The notes beneath the pieces are model-generated. The model had not been told where the DNA came from and did not search any database. It saw only the letters and a program-made list of their open reading frames with translations. The position numbers were made by a program, and so were the translations under genes. Shown here piece after piece: positions 12,701-23,500 of a stretch of 64,000 nt of DNA; the stretch's first letter is position 1, and every line of letters begins with the position of its first letter. The DNA is from Hydractinia symbiolongicarpus (taxonomy: Eukaryota; Cnidaria; Hydrozoa; Anthoathecata; Hydractiniidae): assembly GCF_029227915.1 (NCBI RefSeq), contig NC_079882.1, forward strand, positions 2,108,001 to 2,172,000, given 5' to 3'.

Positions 12701-14313
12701 ATAATTGACACATTTGTTTACTGTTCATGAGATAGAAAATTACGTTTATCTTGCACAAGTATTATCTCTTATAATAATAGCATTCCCTAGTTGTCTAAAA
12801 GTATATATTTGTTTAGATACATTAATTCCATGAATCGACGTAAACTTTCGTTCAAACTTAAAGTGAACCATTTAGCTGATCATTCCCCAAGCGACTTGCG
12901 CAAATTAAGAGGTCGAAAAACTACTGTTGGAACGAAAGGCAAATCAAACAATGGAAAACCGTTTGTTACAAAGCTTACTGTAAATGATGTCCCCACTGAG
13001 CTCAATTGGAGATTATATGGTAAATTCTTTGATTTATTATTGTTCGACAAATTTTTTTTTTTTTTTAAGCTTCCAGTAAAATTGAACAGTATCTTAAGTA
13101 AAATATTACTTCGCTTTTAGGTGCTGTGACGCCGGTAAAGGATCAGGCCGTTTGCGGTTCTTGCTGGAGTTTTGGAACTACAGGAACGATTGAGGGGACA
13201 TTGTTTTTAAAGGTAAGTTGCGAATCTATTTACTTACTTTTATTACTGGCAGTCTCCTTATATGTTCTGCTTTTTCTTTGCAGACTAAGCGATTGATTCG
13301 CCTGTCTCAACAAAACTTGATGGACTGTTCGTGGGGATTCGGAAATAACGGCTGCGATGGTGGGGAGGAATTCCGCTCCTATGAATACATGATGAAACAC
13401 GGCGGCATTTTTACTGAAGAAAGCTACGGCCCGTATCGTGCTATTGTAAGCATCTTTTAGCTTTTAAAAGAGTGTTTGTAATAGCATTTTCTCTTTTAGA
13501 AGCTACAAGTTGCTTCCAGAACCAGTTATCTAGAAGCTAGTAGTAGTGATGTATTTCTTTCCATCATTTACGTAGTATTTAATTCCTTTTACGTCTACGT
13601 CCAGAGACCGTTTACCGATGTATTTAGGTTTAGTTGCGACGCCATTATCGTTTTTCTAGGACGGCTTCTGTCACAAAGGCAAAGTTGGTGCTAACATTAC
13701 CGGCTACGTAAACGTGACATCGGGCGACTTAAATGCATTAAAGATTGCCATTGCGCAACGAGGTCCAGTAGCTGTTGGAATTGACGCTGCCCACTTGTCA
13801 CTTGTGTTTTATTCACATGGAGTTTATTACGAGCCAGAATGTGGTGAGTCTCAGTGTACTTTTTTGTGGTGTTTTGGAAAGTGTTCTTGAGGTACCATGC
13901 AAACAAATGCAAACCGTACCTTTGAGTTAAGCTAAATTTGCAAAATTTAATGATTTCGGCAAAAATAACCTTGGCAAAATTTTTGAAGATTGTAGATTAG
14001 TTACGCGTTGTTGTATTTGCTAATCCGTCACTGAACACATTGAACGGATTATGTTGTGCTGGCGGTACTTATAAATTTTCCTGAATAGCTTCATTATTAT
14101 CTAAAGTAACACATTCTTCTTACAGGAAATACCCCTGATCGGCTTGATCACGCTGTATTGGCTGTAGGTTATGGAGTGCAAAACGGACAGGCTTACTGGT
14201 TGATAAAGAACTCGTGGTCGACACATTGGGGTAACGACGGATATGTGTTGATGTCGCAAAAAGACAACAATTGCGGCGTGGCGACAGACGCGACATATGT
14301 GCTGATGGACTAA
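781..14313 (+). CDS. 26/29-kDa-type papain-family cysteine protease, nine exons
   Basis: This is a C1A (papain/cathepsin L-like) cysteine protease with the long N-terminal extension typical of insect 26-29-p and Dictyostelium counting-factor-associated protein D. Such enzymes are secreted or lysosomal digestive proteases. Exons read at 781-973, 6659-6831, 11176-11401, 12095-12275, 12817-13019, 13121-13212, 13284-13445, 13660-13843 and 14126-14313. All have GT-AG borders, phases agree, and the sum is 1602 nt (533 residues). The start [16 protein letters not shown] looks like a signal peptide. Exons 1-4 encode the family N-terminal domain, and exons 4-5 the I29 (ERFNIN-type) propeptide ([19 protein letters not shown]). 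The catalytic domain shows the oxyanion Gln and Cys in [13 protein letters not shown], the His in [11 protein letters not shown] and the Asn in [11 protein letters not shown]. All catalytic residues are intact, so an active enzyme is expected. Introns 1 (5.7 kb) and 2 (4.3 kb) are filled with transposons; later introns are short. The start is the first ATG giving a signal peptide, and further upstream exons cannot be excluded. Confidence 0.93.
1588..1673 (+). pseudogene. THAP-domain transposase start, truncated
   Basis: An ATG at 1588 opens a frame beginning [12 protein letters not shown] and continuing to [11 protein letters not shown], which resembles the start of a THAP zinc finger (C2CH; the first two Cys are present). 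The frame then leaves THAP-like sequence and ends within a few dozen bases. The rest of the finger and the whole DDE transposase are absent. This is what remains of the transposase gene of the surrounding ISL2EU-like element, divergent from the YqaJ gene. The break coincides with a 16-base segment that reappears inverted at 1737-1752 in the tRNA-like sequence. Confidence 0.6.
1737..1811 (-). tRNA. tRNA-like gene with an aberrant anticodon arm
   Basis: Read on the minus strand, 75 bases give a perfect 7-bp acceptor stem (GTCTTGA/TCAAGAC), a perfect 4-bp D stem (GTCC/GGAC) with loop AGTGGTA, and a perfect 5-bp T stem (CCAGG/CCTGG) with loop TTCGATT. A and B box-like promoter sequences are therefore intact. 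The anticodon arm is abnormal. It can fold as ACTG-TTTTAAA-CAGT, where the 7-base loop would place UUA at the anticodon (reading the UAA stop codon), or as a longer bulged stem CCT(C)AC/GTAGG with an 11-base loop. Isotype is therefore undetermined. A run of five T follows at the 3' side, a possible Pol III terminator. It lies inside the ISL2EU-like element and may be a pseudogene. Confidence 0.55.
1855..3651 (-). pseudogene. transposon-borne SWIM-YqaJ-PHD protein, broken by frame changes
   Basis: Three overlapping minus-strand frames (3651-3142, 3173-2172, 2184-1855) encode consecutive parts of one protein. The first has a SWIM zinc finger ([14 protein letters not shown]). The second is a YqaJ-like exonuclease of the restriction-endonuclease fold, with [14 protein letters not shown] and IEIKCPYSY carrying the expected Asp and Glu-x-Lys residues. 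The third has a proline run followed by a PHD finger (CLCQ...[15 protein letters not shown]...WYCPLC). Neighbouring parts are in different frames and overlap by only 10-30 bases, so two frameshifts, or unrecognised introns, separate them. This domain order matches the accessory protein of ISL2EU-type transposons. The domain residues look intact, so decay is probably recent. Confidence 0.8.
3797..6658. other. remainder of protease intron 1
   Basis: No gene was recognised. At 4029-4070 an imperfect AAGCTTATT/AAGCTTATG repeat is present. Around 7 kb of this and the next intron is AT-rich spacer. Open frames here (for example 6183-6575, minus) show no family features. Confidence 0.4.
7132..7300. 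repeat. AAAGTTTTTTCC / TTTCGCGG motif cluster
   Basis: The block AAAGTTTTTTCC recurs at least three times (about 7191, 7229, 7274), preceded by an inverted copy (GGAAAAACTTTCGC at 7132) and two GTTTCGCG units. A further copy, CCGCAAAAGTTTTTTCC, lies at 11029 beyond the HIRAN relic. The two clusters may be the edges of one element spanning the transposase and HIRAN relics, but I see no clean target duplication. Confidence 0.4.
7504..8400 (-). pseudogene. pogo/Tigger-type DDE transposase relic
   Basis: The frame 8348-7830 encodes the second half of a CENP-B/pogo-like DDE domain: [28 protein letters not shown] with the second catalytic Asp region, and [18 protein letters not shown] near the third. 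The preceding piece (NGKT-type [15 protein letters not shown]) lies in another frame ending near 8290, so there is a frameshift. An acidic tail region continues in a third frame (7833-7504). The N-terminal DNA-binding half is missing. The relic lies antisense inside protease intron 2 and faces a second, more decayed member at 9345. Confidence 0.72.
9345..9790 (+). pseudogene. second pogo/Tigger-type DDE transposase relic
   Basis: Fragments in shifting frames match the other relic: [20 protein letters not shown], then [12 protein letters not shown], then [19 protein letters not shown] and the tail [15 protein letters not shown]. Stops and frame changes separate them, so the copy is dead. Similarity to the 7.5-8.4 kb relic is clear but far from identity, so these are two different family members, not the arms of one palindrome. 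The relic lies in protease intron 2, sense to the host gene. Confidence 0.65.
10060..10185. repeat. CGCGAAA-rich interspersed repeat
   Basis: Several CGCGAAA or TTCGCGG units lie within about 120 bases (CCCCGCGAAAA, TTCGCGAAAAT, TTTCGCGGATG, CCGCGAAATT, CCCGCGAAAA). Similar clusters occur at 31210-31260, 34465-34560 and 34890-34925, so this is a dispersed family. Confidence 0.5.
10330..10876 (+). pseudogene. HIRAN-domain protein relic, frameshifted at a G run
   Basis: From about 10331 the frame encodes [17 protein letters not shown], then [11 protein letters not shown] and [15 protein letters not shown], the core of a HIRAN domain (a DNA-end or stalled-fork binding module, also common in metazoan transposon-associated proteins). 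The frame ends after LVQGG and continues in another frame as [11 protein letters not shown], then a Lys/Arg/Glu-rich tail to about 10876. The shift occurs exactly at a run of seven G near 10598. It lies downstream of the second pogo-like relic in the same orientation, inside protease intron 2, so it is probably transposon cargo and not a host gene. A single-base sequencing error in the G run is an alternative. Confidence 0.6.
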
Positions 14314-14498
14314 GTGTTTTGCACACAACGTGACACAGAAAGTTTTTGTATACTATTTTGTATGGCTTTTAGAACGTTTTTGAAGACTCTGTACACAATT
14401 AATCTCCCAATGGACAACTATAGGCGATTAAAAAACAGAAAATATTTGATTTTTGATTAATAATGTTGTAGAAATTTATACTAAACTTTAAAATTGTT

Positions 14499-14504
14499 AA
14501 TAAA
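14499..14504 (+). terminator. probable polyadenylation signal of the protease gene
   Basis: AATAAA lies about 185 bases after the protease stop codon, in an AT-rich 3' region. It is the nearest canonical hexamer. Confidence 0.5.
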
Positions 14505-16246
14505 AAATTGTAACTTTCTTTTCATTTAAAATATTCTGTATTTGCTCCAGTATTATTTTTTTCTGGTTGTTGCTTTTATCTTATAAATGTAAGGCTGTTT
14601 CACAGATGCTTGTACGTTTTCAATGTCAGGATTTGTGCATTTTCTTCTCCAAGTAAATATTGACATCACACGGGTTTAGAGAACTTTTTTTTATTGGTTA
14701 TGCAGGAAACTACACAAAGTGCCAACATGTCGGGAAAGTGTTTGAATAGCACAGTAGTCCTTATATTCTTAGAAAAAATATTTTATCAAGATTCGGTATT
14801 ATCTGAAGTCCCAATGCAACCCTTATTGTCGCGACAGACGTACACAAGACAGTATGAATGTTTGTCTTGGTTATCTAAAAAGTTTTTATGATAATCTGCC
14901 ACTAAATTTTGGTGACGAAAGGTTGCAGATTATTTTCTGTTTATTGTTGCCCTCGAATGAATATATATTATACATCATTGTGTCAACGTCGCTTTACAAA
15001 AAAGTAAATTTCAAAAAATTAAACGCAATTAAATTACCTATTGCTAATTATTGTATAAAAGAATGAGTCACGAAAAATACGTGGAGCTAATCAAGATGTT
15101 GGATGCTTTTGTTTAACGGGATTACCTATCACAAAAGAAATATTATGTTGAAAATCGCATCTTAAAAATGCATCATTAAAAAAAACAAGTGAACATCTTG
15201 GAGATGCCACGTTAAAAGTTGAAAGTTATTAAATATGAAGACTGAAGGAAAAGTTATCCTTGTTATTGTACGTAAGATCGATTTTTTTTTAATTTCTCTA
15301 TCGACAGCACAAGCTTCATTTTTTGAAGGAAAGAAAAAAAATCAATGTAGCATAACCTTGTATTTTATGACACAATCTTGATGACAGCAGGTCACTGCTC
15401 GATGTTTTGTTTTTATTATTCATATGACTATCTTGTGCTGTGTATTAGCATGGTATCGTTATTTCGGTATTTACTACACGCGCTTGTTATTCGATTCAAA
15501 ACGCTAAACCACTTGGCTGTTTGAGCCCCTTTTCAATTCCGTGATAAGTTTTGTACGTGAGTGCACAAAAAGAACAGGTAACGTGAAAGGTTTTTCGTTT
15601 CGTACGGAGGCAAGGTTGTACAGTGGAATCACACTGAAGCGGGGTTTACACAGTTTAAACCGAAAAAGGTTTTTTAGGCTTTATTTGACGAGGATTGCAA
15701 ACTAAAAACTCTGTATTACTCTTTGATTGACAGCTATTTTCGAACTGAAAAGATCCTTTCTTGTGATTGTTGTAAATATATCTTGGCTATGGATTGGGCA
15801 GAAAAAAACATAAAAAGTATTTGATAATTTAAATAAAAAATTATAAATTGTCTATCATGGAAAAAGGTAAAAATATTGATGGATATTTTTTTTCGTCATT
15901 TTATTATTTATATTTTTCGCTTATAGGACCCAAAGTACCGCGTGTTGAAAATGGCATTTATTAGTAGAAAAGCCCTTGCTTTCTCATACCCGTAAAATTT
16001 CCATATTATATTTTCACAACTTTCACAGCAATTGAATAATTCTTCGGTAATGTATTACCTTCTGTCTATAAATAGGCGTCTAGGGTAGGCGGATCTGGAA
16101 ACGACCGTGACTCCTTTTCTATTTTTATGCTGCAGTTTGACAACATACACGCTTTTTATAAAACTATATAAGAACACGAATAAAATAAACCTCAGATTAA
16201 AACTATTGTTCTTATGTAATTACATTATATGTATTATATATGTACC
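14505..16246. other. intergenic, no gene recognised
   Basis: AT-rich spacer. Short open frames at 14694-14891 and 14854-15066 have no family features. No repeat with clear ends was found. Confidence 0.35.
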
Positions 16247-17933
16247 AGTCGATAAAGCCCGTGGAAAAATCCACTGAAGCAGGATAATATTGAAAAATAA
16301 GCGTCATATGAATTTTGATGACGTCAGCAACCCATCTGCAAAAAAAATTAGAACCTTGTTTTTACGTTGCCTTTATTGTGTAGACCTTAAAGCGCTGATC
16401 AAGGAAATGTATGTAATCACGTGCTTTTGATGAATGGTTTATGAGATTTACGGGTTTAAAAATTTTGCGGACGTCAGCAAAGTCCCTAATAAAACTACAG
16501 AAAATTATTTTTTCGAAATTTGTATACCCGTTGCCTTCATGTTATAGCTCTTGAAACGTTGATCAAGAAAATGTATAGGATCATGTACTCTTGACAAACG
16601 GTTACGGAAATATTGTGGTTTTTTAAAGGTTTTTTGATGACGTCATCAACCCGTCCATTCCGAAACGGATTCGGGGATCCGGGTTTGGGAATATTACCCA
16701 AATTGATCCTAGGTGGTCCCTAGTTACCCACGCGGTGAAAAATCATTGACGTCATCAACTCGTTTCCAAGTTATTTGGCCTTAAAATTTTAGCTGCACTG
16801 TAATGGTTTCATTAATTTAATATAGGATATTGACGTTAAAGTAGTGTTATTTTCGTCGCGCCGTAACGTCAGAAAATTTGACATATTAGAGATGCATTTT
16901 TCGGCAACATCAAAGGAAAATGAAGACATCCACTTTGCCTGTCACAGACACACAGACACACTTAGCGTATTATTATATAGACTAGTCGATAAGGCCCGTG
17001 GAAAAATCCACTTAGGCAGGATAACAGAGAAAAATACCCGTCATTTAAATTTTGATGACGTCAGCAGAGACATGTCAGAACACAAAACTTTTTTTTTCAG
17101 AAATGTGTATACCTGTTGCCTTCATCGTATAGATCTTGAAACGCTGATCAAGAAAATGTAAAGGATCGTGTATTTTTGACAAACGGTTGCAGAGATATTA
17201 GGGTTTGAAGGTTTTTTGATGACGTCATCAACCCGTCCATTCCCGAAACGGATTCAGGGACCCAGGTTTGGGAAACTTACCCAAATTGGTCAAAGGTAGT
17301 CCCTAGTTACCTACGCAGGAGATGACGTCAGTTATTTCCACCCGTTTCCAAGTTATTTAGCCTTAAATTTAAAAGTGCAATGCAATGGCTTCACTAATCT
17401 TAATATACTTTCCTTTGACGTCAATATTGCTTTAACGTCAAAGTTTGGTAATTTACAGAACAAATTTATAGACGATGTTTTATAGACTTTATCAAGGAAA
17501 TTTTATCCACTTTGCAAAAGTGACAGACAGACACACTTAGCGTATTATTATAAGAGATTGACGTTAAAGTAGTGTTATTTTCGTCGCTCCCTAGCGTCAA
17601 AAAATTTAACATAATAGACATAACTTTTTTTTCGGCAACATCAAAGGAAAATGAAGACATCCGCTGTGTCTGTTTGTAACAGGCTTTTATTAGGGACTTT
17701 GCTGACGTCAGCAAATTTTTTAAACCCTGAAAATCTCATTAACCATTCATCAAAAGCACGTGATTACATACATTTCCTTGATCAGCGCTTTAAGGTCTAC
17801 ACAACAAAGGCAACGTAAAAACAAGGTTCTAATTTTTTTTGCAGATGAGTTGCTGACGTCATCAAAATTCATATGACGCTTATTTTTCAATTTTATCCTG
17901 CTTCAGTGGATTTTTCCACGGGCTTTATCGACT
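16247..17933. mobile_element. 1.7-kb element with about 250-bp terminal inverted repeats and nested copies
   Basis: The left arm (16247-16494) and right arm (17684-17933) are near-perfect inverse copies beginning AGTCGATAAAGCCCGTGG. Inside, a second unit of about 570 bases starts at 16980 with a close match to the left end (TAGTCGATAAGGCCCGTGG) and repeats much of the first unit, including ATCAACCCGTCCATTCC and the terminal GACACACTTAGCGTATT (16962 and 17532). A block at about 16829-16945 is repeated at 17554-17665. The palindrome GACGTCA is repeated many times. No coding frame is convincing. This is best read as a non-autonomous family with several copies inserted or duplicated into each other. 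Confidence 0.78.
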
Positions 17934-18203
17934 TGTAAAAACATAAATTTGAGAAAAAAGCCCACAAGAACGAATGAGGCTAAATTCTGAAGTTGTGTTC
18001 TTACTGAGAATAGAGAAGGAACAAATACTTAAAAATAAGAACAGCCAGCCTTAGGCCAGATTTAATTGGTTCTTATAAAAATAACGTGTAGCACAATTCA
18101 ACATTTATGTCAACGAGCCTCGAAAATTATTTCCCTTAGGATTTTGTATTTTGTTTTGCTCTGTTTAGTTCTATATTTGATTACTTTTTTTCTATTCAGA
18201 TTG

Positions 18204-18424
18204 TAGTATGCAGTGCATACTTTCTCCTCAAAAGAATGTACACGAAACCAATCAAAACAACAATTCCACCTCATCTCGACCCGAAGAATTTTATACCTGC
18301 TGAAAAATATATTGATCCAGAGCACTGTCCACAGATTAAAGATTGCAACCACCTTAAATGTGACGGTCATGATTACGATCGGGTTATACGATTTCGCAAA
18401 GATGGTTGCAGAGAATGTGCATGG
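18204..18424 (+). CDS. possible isolated exon of a cysteine-rich protein
   Basis: After a good acceptor (TTTTTTCTATTCAG at about 18190-18203) a frame stays open to a stop at 18449 and encodes a hydrophilic, Pro-rich stretch, then CPQIKDCNHLKCDGHDY and KDGCRECAW. The Cys spacing loosely recalls antistasin-like or other small secreted Cys modules, but the match is too weak for a family name. A possible donor (ATG|GTTCGT) lies near 18422. I found no partner exons, so it could be a gene fragment or chance. Confidence 0.3.
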
Positions 18425-18449
18425 TTCGTGTCTTTTTATTTTTTGTAGT

Positions 18450-20567
18450 TCGCCGCGCTTTTTTTGTGATTTAAGATGGTGGTATGAACTCGATGCCATG
18501 TTTTCTCTTTCGAGGACAATTTTTGTATGTTAAGGTGGTAGAAAAGCTTGAAATCGAGGTCACGAGTGGATGGTCGATTTTACAACATGGCGCTAAGAAA
18601 CACAAATGACCAACTTTATTGATTTATTGGTGGATATTTCTTAACTGTGACAAGTAAAAGCGGGTCGCCCTGATTTCGTGTAATAAGAAGCATTGTTAAA
18701 TTGCGAATGGTAAACCCTAAAAGTTTGTTTTCTAGAAATATTTTCAGGTTATTCGCAATGAGATAAAAAAAAGTTTATCCTGGCATCTAATGATCTAACT
18801 TCCTAACTTATTTTTAGTGTTTATGAACCATTGAATCCACTGTGAGCATGCGCCGGAAGACGACGACATACGACACGTGTTTGAAAAAGATATAATTATT
18901 TTTATAACTCCTTGTGTTTTTATTGGAAGCTAAGTTAAGTGTTCATAACCTCAGGCCAACCTTGATCCTAAGACCTGTAGTCTTAAGAAGGAAACGTTTC
19001 ACAAAAAAACTGACGACTTTATTGTGAGCGTGATTTACAACAAAGTGACGCAAAAAATTTATTTTTGCAACAGGTGCATGCAAATTGTAATGGAAACCAA
19101 GTTACTTTAGTTGCGAACAGACTAATTGTTGCTCATTTATCGCTTGTCGGCCATCTTATTCGATTTATTTTAAAAGACCAACCTTTATACTTTTTATAAT
19201 TCCTGTCATTTGCTCTTAATAAGCTGGATTTTCGCTTCCCAGTAGCTTATTGCAAGTGGTCCTGGATGTTTGACTTAGATATAACGAGCACATACGTATG
19301 ATGTACCTCACACGGTCCAACATAGCAAAACATCACCACTCAGCAAGTGTTTTTGACCCAGAATATAGCTCTATTTCTACTAGCATAATTAAGGTTAAAT
19401 ATTCCGGCAGCGGCCTTGAAAAGCGGACATGTCGTTTTTCTGGACTGGATAAATTGTTTAAACCTGACACGCGTTTTATTTAGACCCTATTTGACTTATT
19501 TCAATCATGAGAATTGCTTTTTATATTTTCTGCACATGTATCTTTGTGAGAATTGATATGCTGTCAAAAACAAGTTATCAGCACCTCTGAAAACGCTTAA
19601 AAGTTATGACTTTCAATTTTAACGGAAAGTGCAGTTTCTCAACTTTGATATAAAATTAAAATTCCTAAGATGATATCTGTTTATCTGCAATATTTAATTT
19701 CACTGCGCGTTTAAACTAAACGGTACAGAAAAAAAATATGGTTTACAGCACTTGAAAAAGATTTTATAGATGCGTAAAATATATTTTAATAAAATAAATA
19801 TTAATAACGTCGTTAAAGAAACTCTTCACCTCGGGATTCCTTTAAAATTTAGCGCCAATAAAATTTAACGAATTGAGCGATTGGTTTCTAATCGATGAAC
19901 TGAGGCTACGGAAAATTTTCCTTAAAAGAACTGCTTAAGTATGTCGGCAAGGTTTATTTACTAAGATCAAATTAAAAATATCAAAGTTCCATTCAGTCCT
20001 TACATCGTTATAAAAGGCGTGCTACAAAGTAAAAGCAAAGAAAGATTTTAAAAGAGAAACGTGATTCTTTGTTGCTAAGAAGAAAATCATATTTATGTTA
20101 TTAACAGAACACCTTGCCAATATCAAGCATTTTAAATGACGCAAAAGTCTATCTGAAAGATTACTTTTATAAGAGTGAACTGCTTCATTCGTTGATATCC
20201 GAAATCAGGAGAGAGAGTTGGCATCAAAAATATGGCCGTCATAAAAAATGTTATCTCACAGCACGCAGGAAATAAAACTTATTCACACACGCAGGAAATA
20301 AAATTATTCACAAGATACTCTTAGACTACGAACTTACAAATTTCATTATATTGTCTTTAAACAATTCATATAAACACTGTGATTCTTCTCACATTCTTAT
20401 CGCAAACGAGTATCTACCTTTAGTATATACATGTTTGCAAATACGCATGCGTCAGTGTTTTTTGTGCCTACACTGTTTTTTGTGCCAGGATCACGAATTA
20501 GCTGAAAATAAAAATCGAAAACACAATAACCCAAACACAGACAATAGGAAAACATTAAAAAGAAATA
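18450..20567. other. intergenic, no gene recognised
   Basis: AT-rich spacer downstream of the HMMR-like gene. The open frames at 19298-19483 and 20351-20638 show no recognisable domain, and the latter overlaps the 3' end of the HMMR-like gene on the opposite strand. Confidence 0.35.
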
Positions 20568-23500
20568 TTACAAACACAAGCGCTGATACATACTTGGCTT
20601 CAAAGGTTGTCGCGCATTCTCTTTGTCTGCATGTTTGAAAGCTTTCGATGTGTCGATTTTTTTAGGATATATTTGATTTTCTAACTGACTTATCTTGAGC
20701 CTATCTTTTGAAGTAGCAGCTTTTAACTGCATCACATCCTATAGAGAAAAAAAAACACCAGTCAGCCAGAAAACCGCTATCGTGTTTTCAGTGGTTTTTT
20801 AACATGATTCGTTTGTTAACTTTTTAAATAATAGCATATGTTTCATCAGCCAAATGTCAAAAATATACATATCAATTTAATAAGTGTACGCAATGTGAAT
20901 GTCGTACACTACGTCACGCGATTTTCTTAATTCCATCAAAATAGCTGTCCTGACAAAAAGTGGCGCAATAAAAGAAAGAATCAGGACATGGTAATATGAT
21001 AGTCTTAAAGATCCGACATCTTGAAGCTTGCAGCAGGGCTTTTAACAAACCCATCGTAAGTCTCCAAAACTCAATTATTAGCAATAACAAGAAACTAATC
21101 TTTCAATGAAAAGTTATAAAAACATTTTAAGATATTCCCTGCTTTTTCATCTAAGAGCAAAAATATGCATTTATCTAGTTTACCAGTCACAATCAATACC
21201 AATAACACTGATAGGTTTTACAGAAGAAAGAACGTAGAGAACGACATGTATGTAAGAAGTGCTACATGTACCAGAGAAAAATCGAAGAATAAACCAAAAT
21301 TTAATATTACCGCTTTCAATTTCAAATTCTCTTCCTTTAACTTTCTCACATGATGAATCTTTTGTTTATTATTTTGATGTCCAAGAATCTGAGCATATTT
21401 TTCGGACAGCTTATTTATTTCTTTTTGAGTAAACGAATTTTCATTCAGTAGGCTCTGCTTCTCCAATTCATACTGATCCAGTTGCGCCTAAACCGTATAA
21501 AACATGAGAATGCGATCTTCAAAGGGAGAACAAACAGACACTTGGAAATAAAACAATACTTACCATAAATGGTGAAACTTTATTTTCCAATTCTTCGTAT
21601 TTATTTTTCCATCTAAAGAAAAGGAGGAAAATTAATTAGCACTAGATAAAAAAAAATTTCTTCTCCCTATAAAGAAATTTAAAAAAAAACTTACAGAGTG
21701 AGTTCTTCGATCATTTCTTTGTACTTTGCTTCGTCTGTCTCACTAAAAGCAGTTATAGTCAAAGCTAGTGGATAGCTAAAGATATACAGATTAATGCGTA
21801 GTATATAAACTCTGCTCAAATTTCTTAAACGTTTCTAAAAATGCCATTTATCAAGCTTGCTATGAAAGAGTCTTACTCGGTCGAATTTCATGTAAGTCTT
21901 AGTAGAAATGTCACATACAAAAAGTGAAGGATACACTTACATTCCGTAATCTAAGGTTAACGTGTTTATAACATACCTCGCACATTTTTCTTCAGCTTTG
22001 TTCAGTTTTATCTGGGTTTCAATTAATTGCCTATAATCATATTATGGTCACAAATAAGATATATATAAAAAGTTGACGACAAGCAATAACGAAACAACGT
22101 TAAAATTGACATACTGCTAACCAGTTGCCAAAAATTAAAAAATTAATTTTCTTTCTTTATGCTCGGCAATTGTTGGTACTAGGTGAATTTTCCCCCAGCA
22201 GATTGCCTCTCGGAGGATTACCCCCAGCGAATCCCCTTCCCACTCCCTGTCAATTGCTTCTAATAAAATGACGGAACCAGGAAATTTTTTTTATCGTGTT
22301 TAGCCTGGAATTGTTCTTATATTTTTCTTACATTTAACAGCCATTCCAAGCCTTTTTTCTGTTATAAAAATTGTTCTTATGAAGAGAAAAGTGTACTTTT
22401 CTAAAAAAATAAATGTTTTTTTCTTTAAACGCATTTTAATGCAACAAATGCTAAATCTATGAAGAATGAAACTATCATTGTCCAAACAAAAAACCACAAA
22501 CTAACTTTCTGATAGCAAAGAAAGAAACGAATTCGCTTAAAAACGATACAGAATGTCTAACAAAAGTAATTTTCTGAGAGGGCTATTCTCCCAGGCAAGT
22601 CACTGCCAATGGCAATGAAAAAAGCGTTCCGGATTGCACCGGGCTGATTATTTAATTGTAGGAAATTTGTTAAAGTGTCTTGAATCTAAATCAAAGCTTA
22701 AACACTCTTTACCTGCCTATTTCATCTTGTATTTTTCGATATTCCGTTTTCATCTCTAACTTCTCTCTAATTATATAAAAAAAACAATATAAAAAGAGCA
22801 ATAGAATCATATACACCTGAATATAAGATATTATAAAAAACATCACCTGTTGAATTCCTGTTCTTTTTCATTATTTGATTTTTGTTCTAAAGCAAGTTTT
22901 TCGTTCAACCTAAAAATATTACCCATTTATGCGTCAAACTTACACGACAGAAATTATATCAAGAAAAATCCTGGCTACTACACTGAATTACCTCTCATTC
23001 TCCTTTAGCATAATTTCACGAGTGTTACTTAAAATTTGTAAAGGCTAAAAAATATAGGACTTTGGAGTTTTATTTAAAAAAAACATTTTTTACAGGAGGC
23101 CTGGCATCGGTCAGAAAGAGAAAAGTTTTTACGATTTATTTTAATCAAAGAACATTATAATTTGAAAGAGTATCAGAAATTATATAACAGCCACTTACTG
23201 TACATTTTCTGCACGCAAAGTATCAACTTGTTTTTGAAGGCTAAAACGTGAAAAATATATACATAAACAACCGTAAACCGTTGTTCTCAGGGTTTAGAAA
23301 TTTCCATCACAAAATCATTTTTAAAAAGATATAAGAATCAGTACCTTTCATTAAGATTTTCACAACGTTCTACCAATTCCTGCTTCTCCTCTAATTTACT
23401 TGAATGAGAAAACAAAAGATCGTTGAAATAATGTGTGTACTTCAATAATCGCAGCAATTGAAGTTATCCAGAGAAATATCGTTAACCTGAGGTTTAGACC

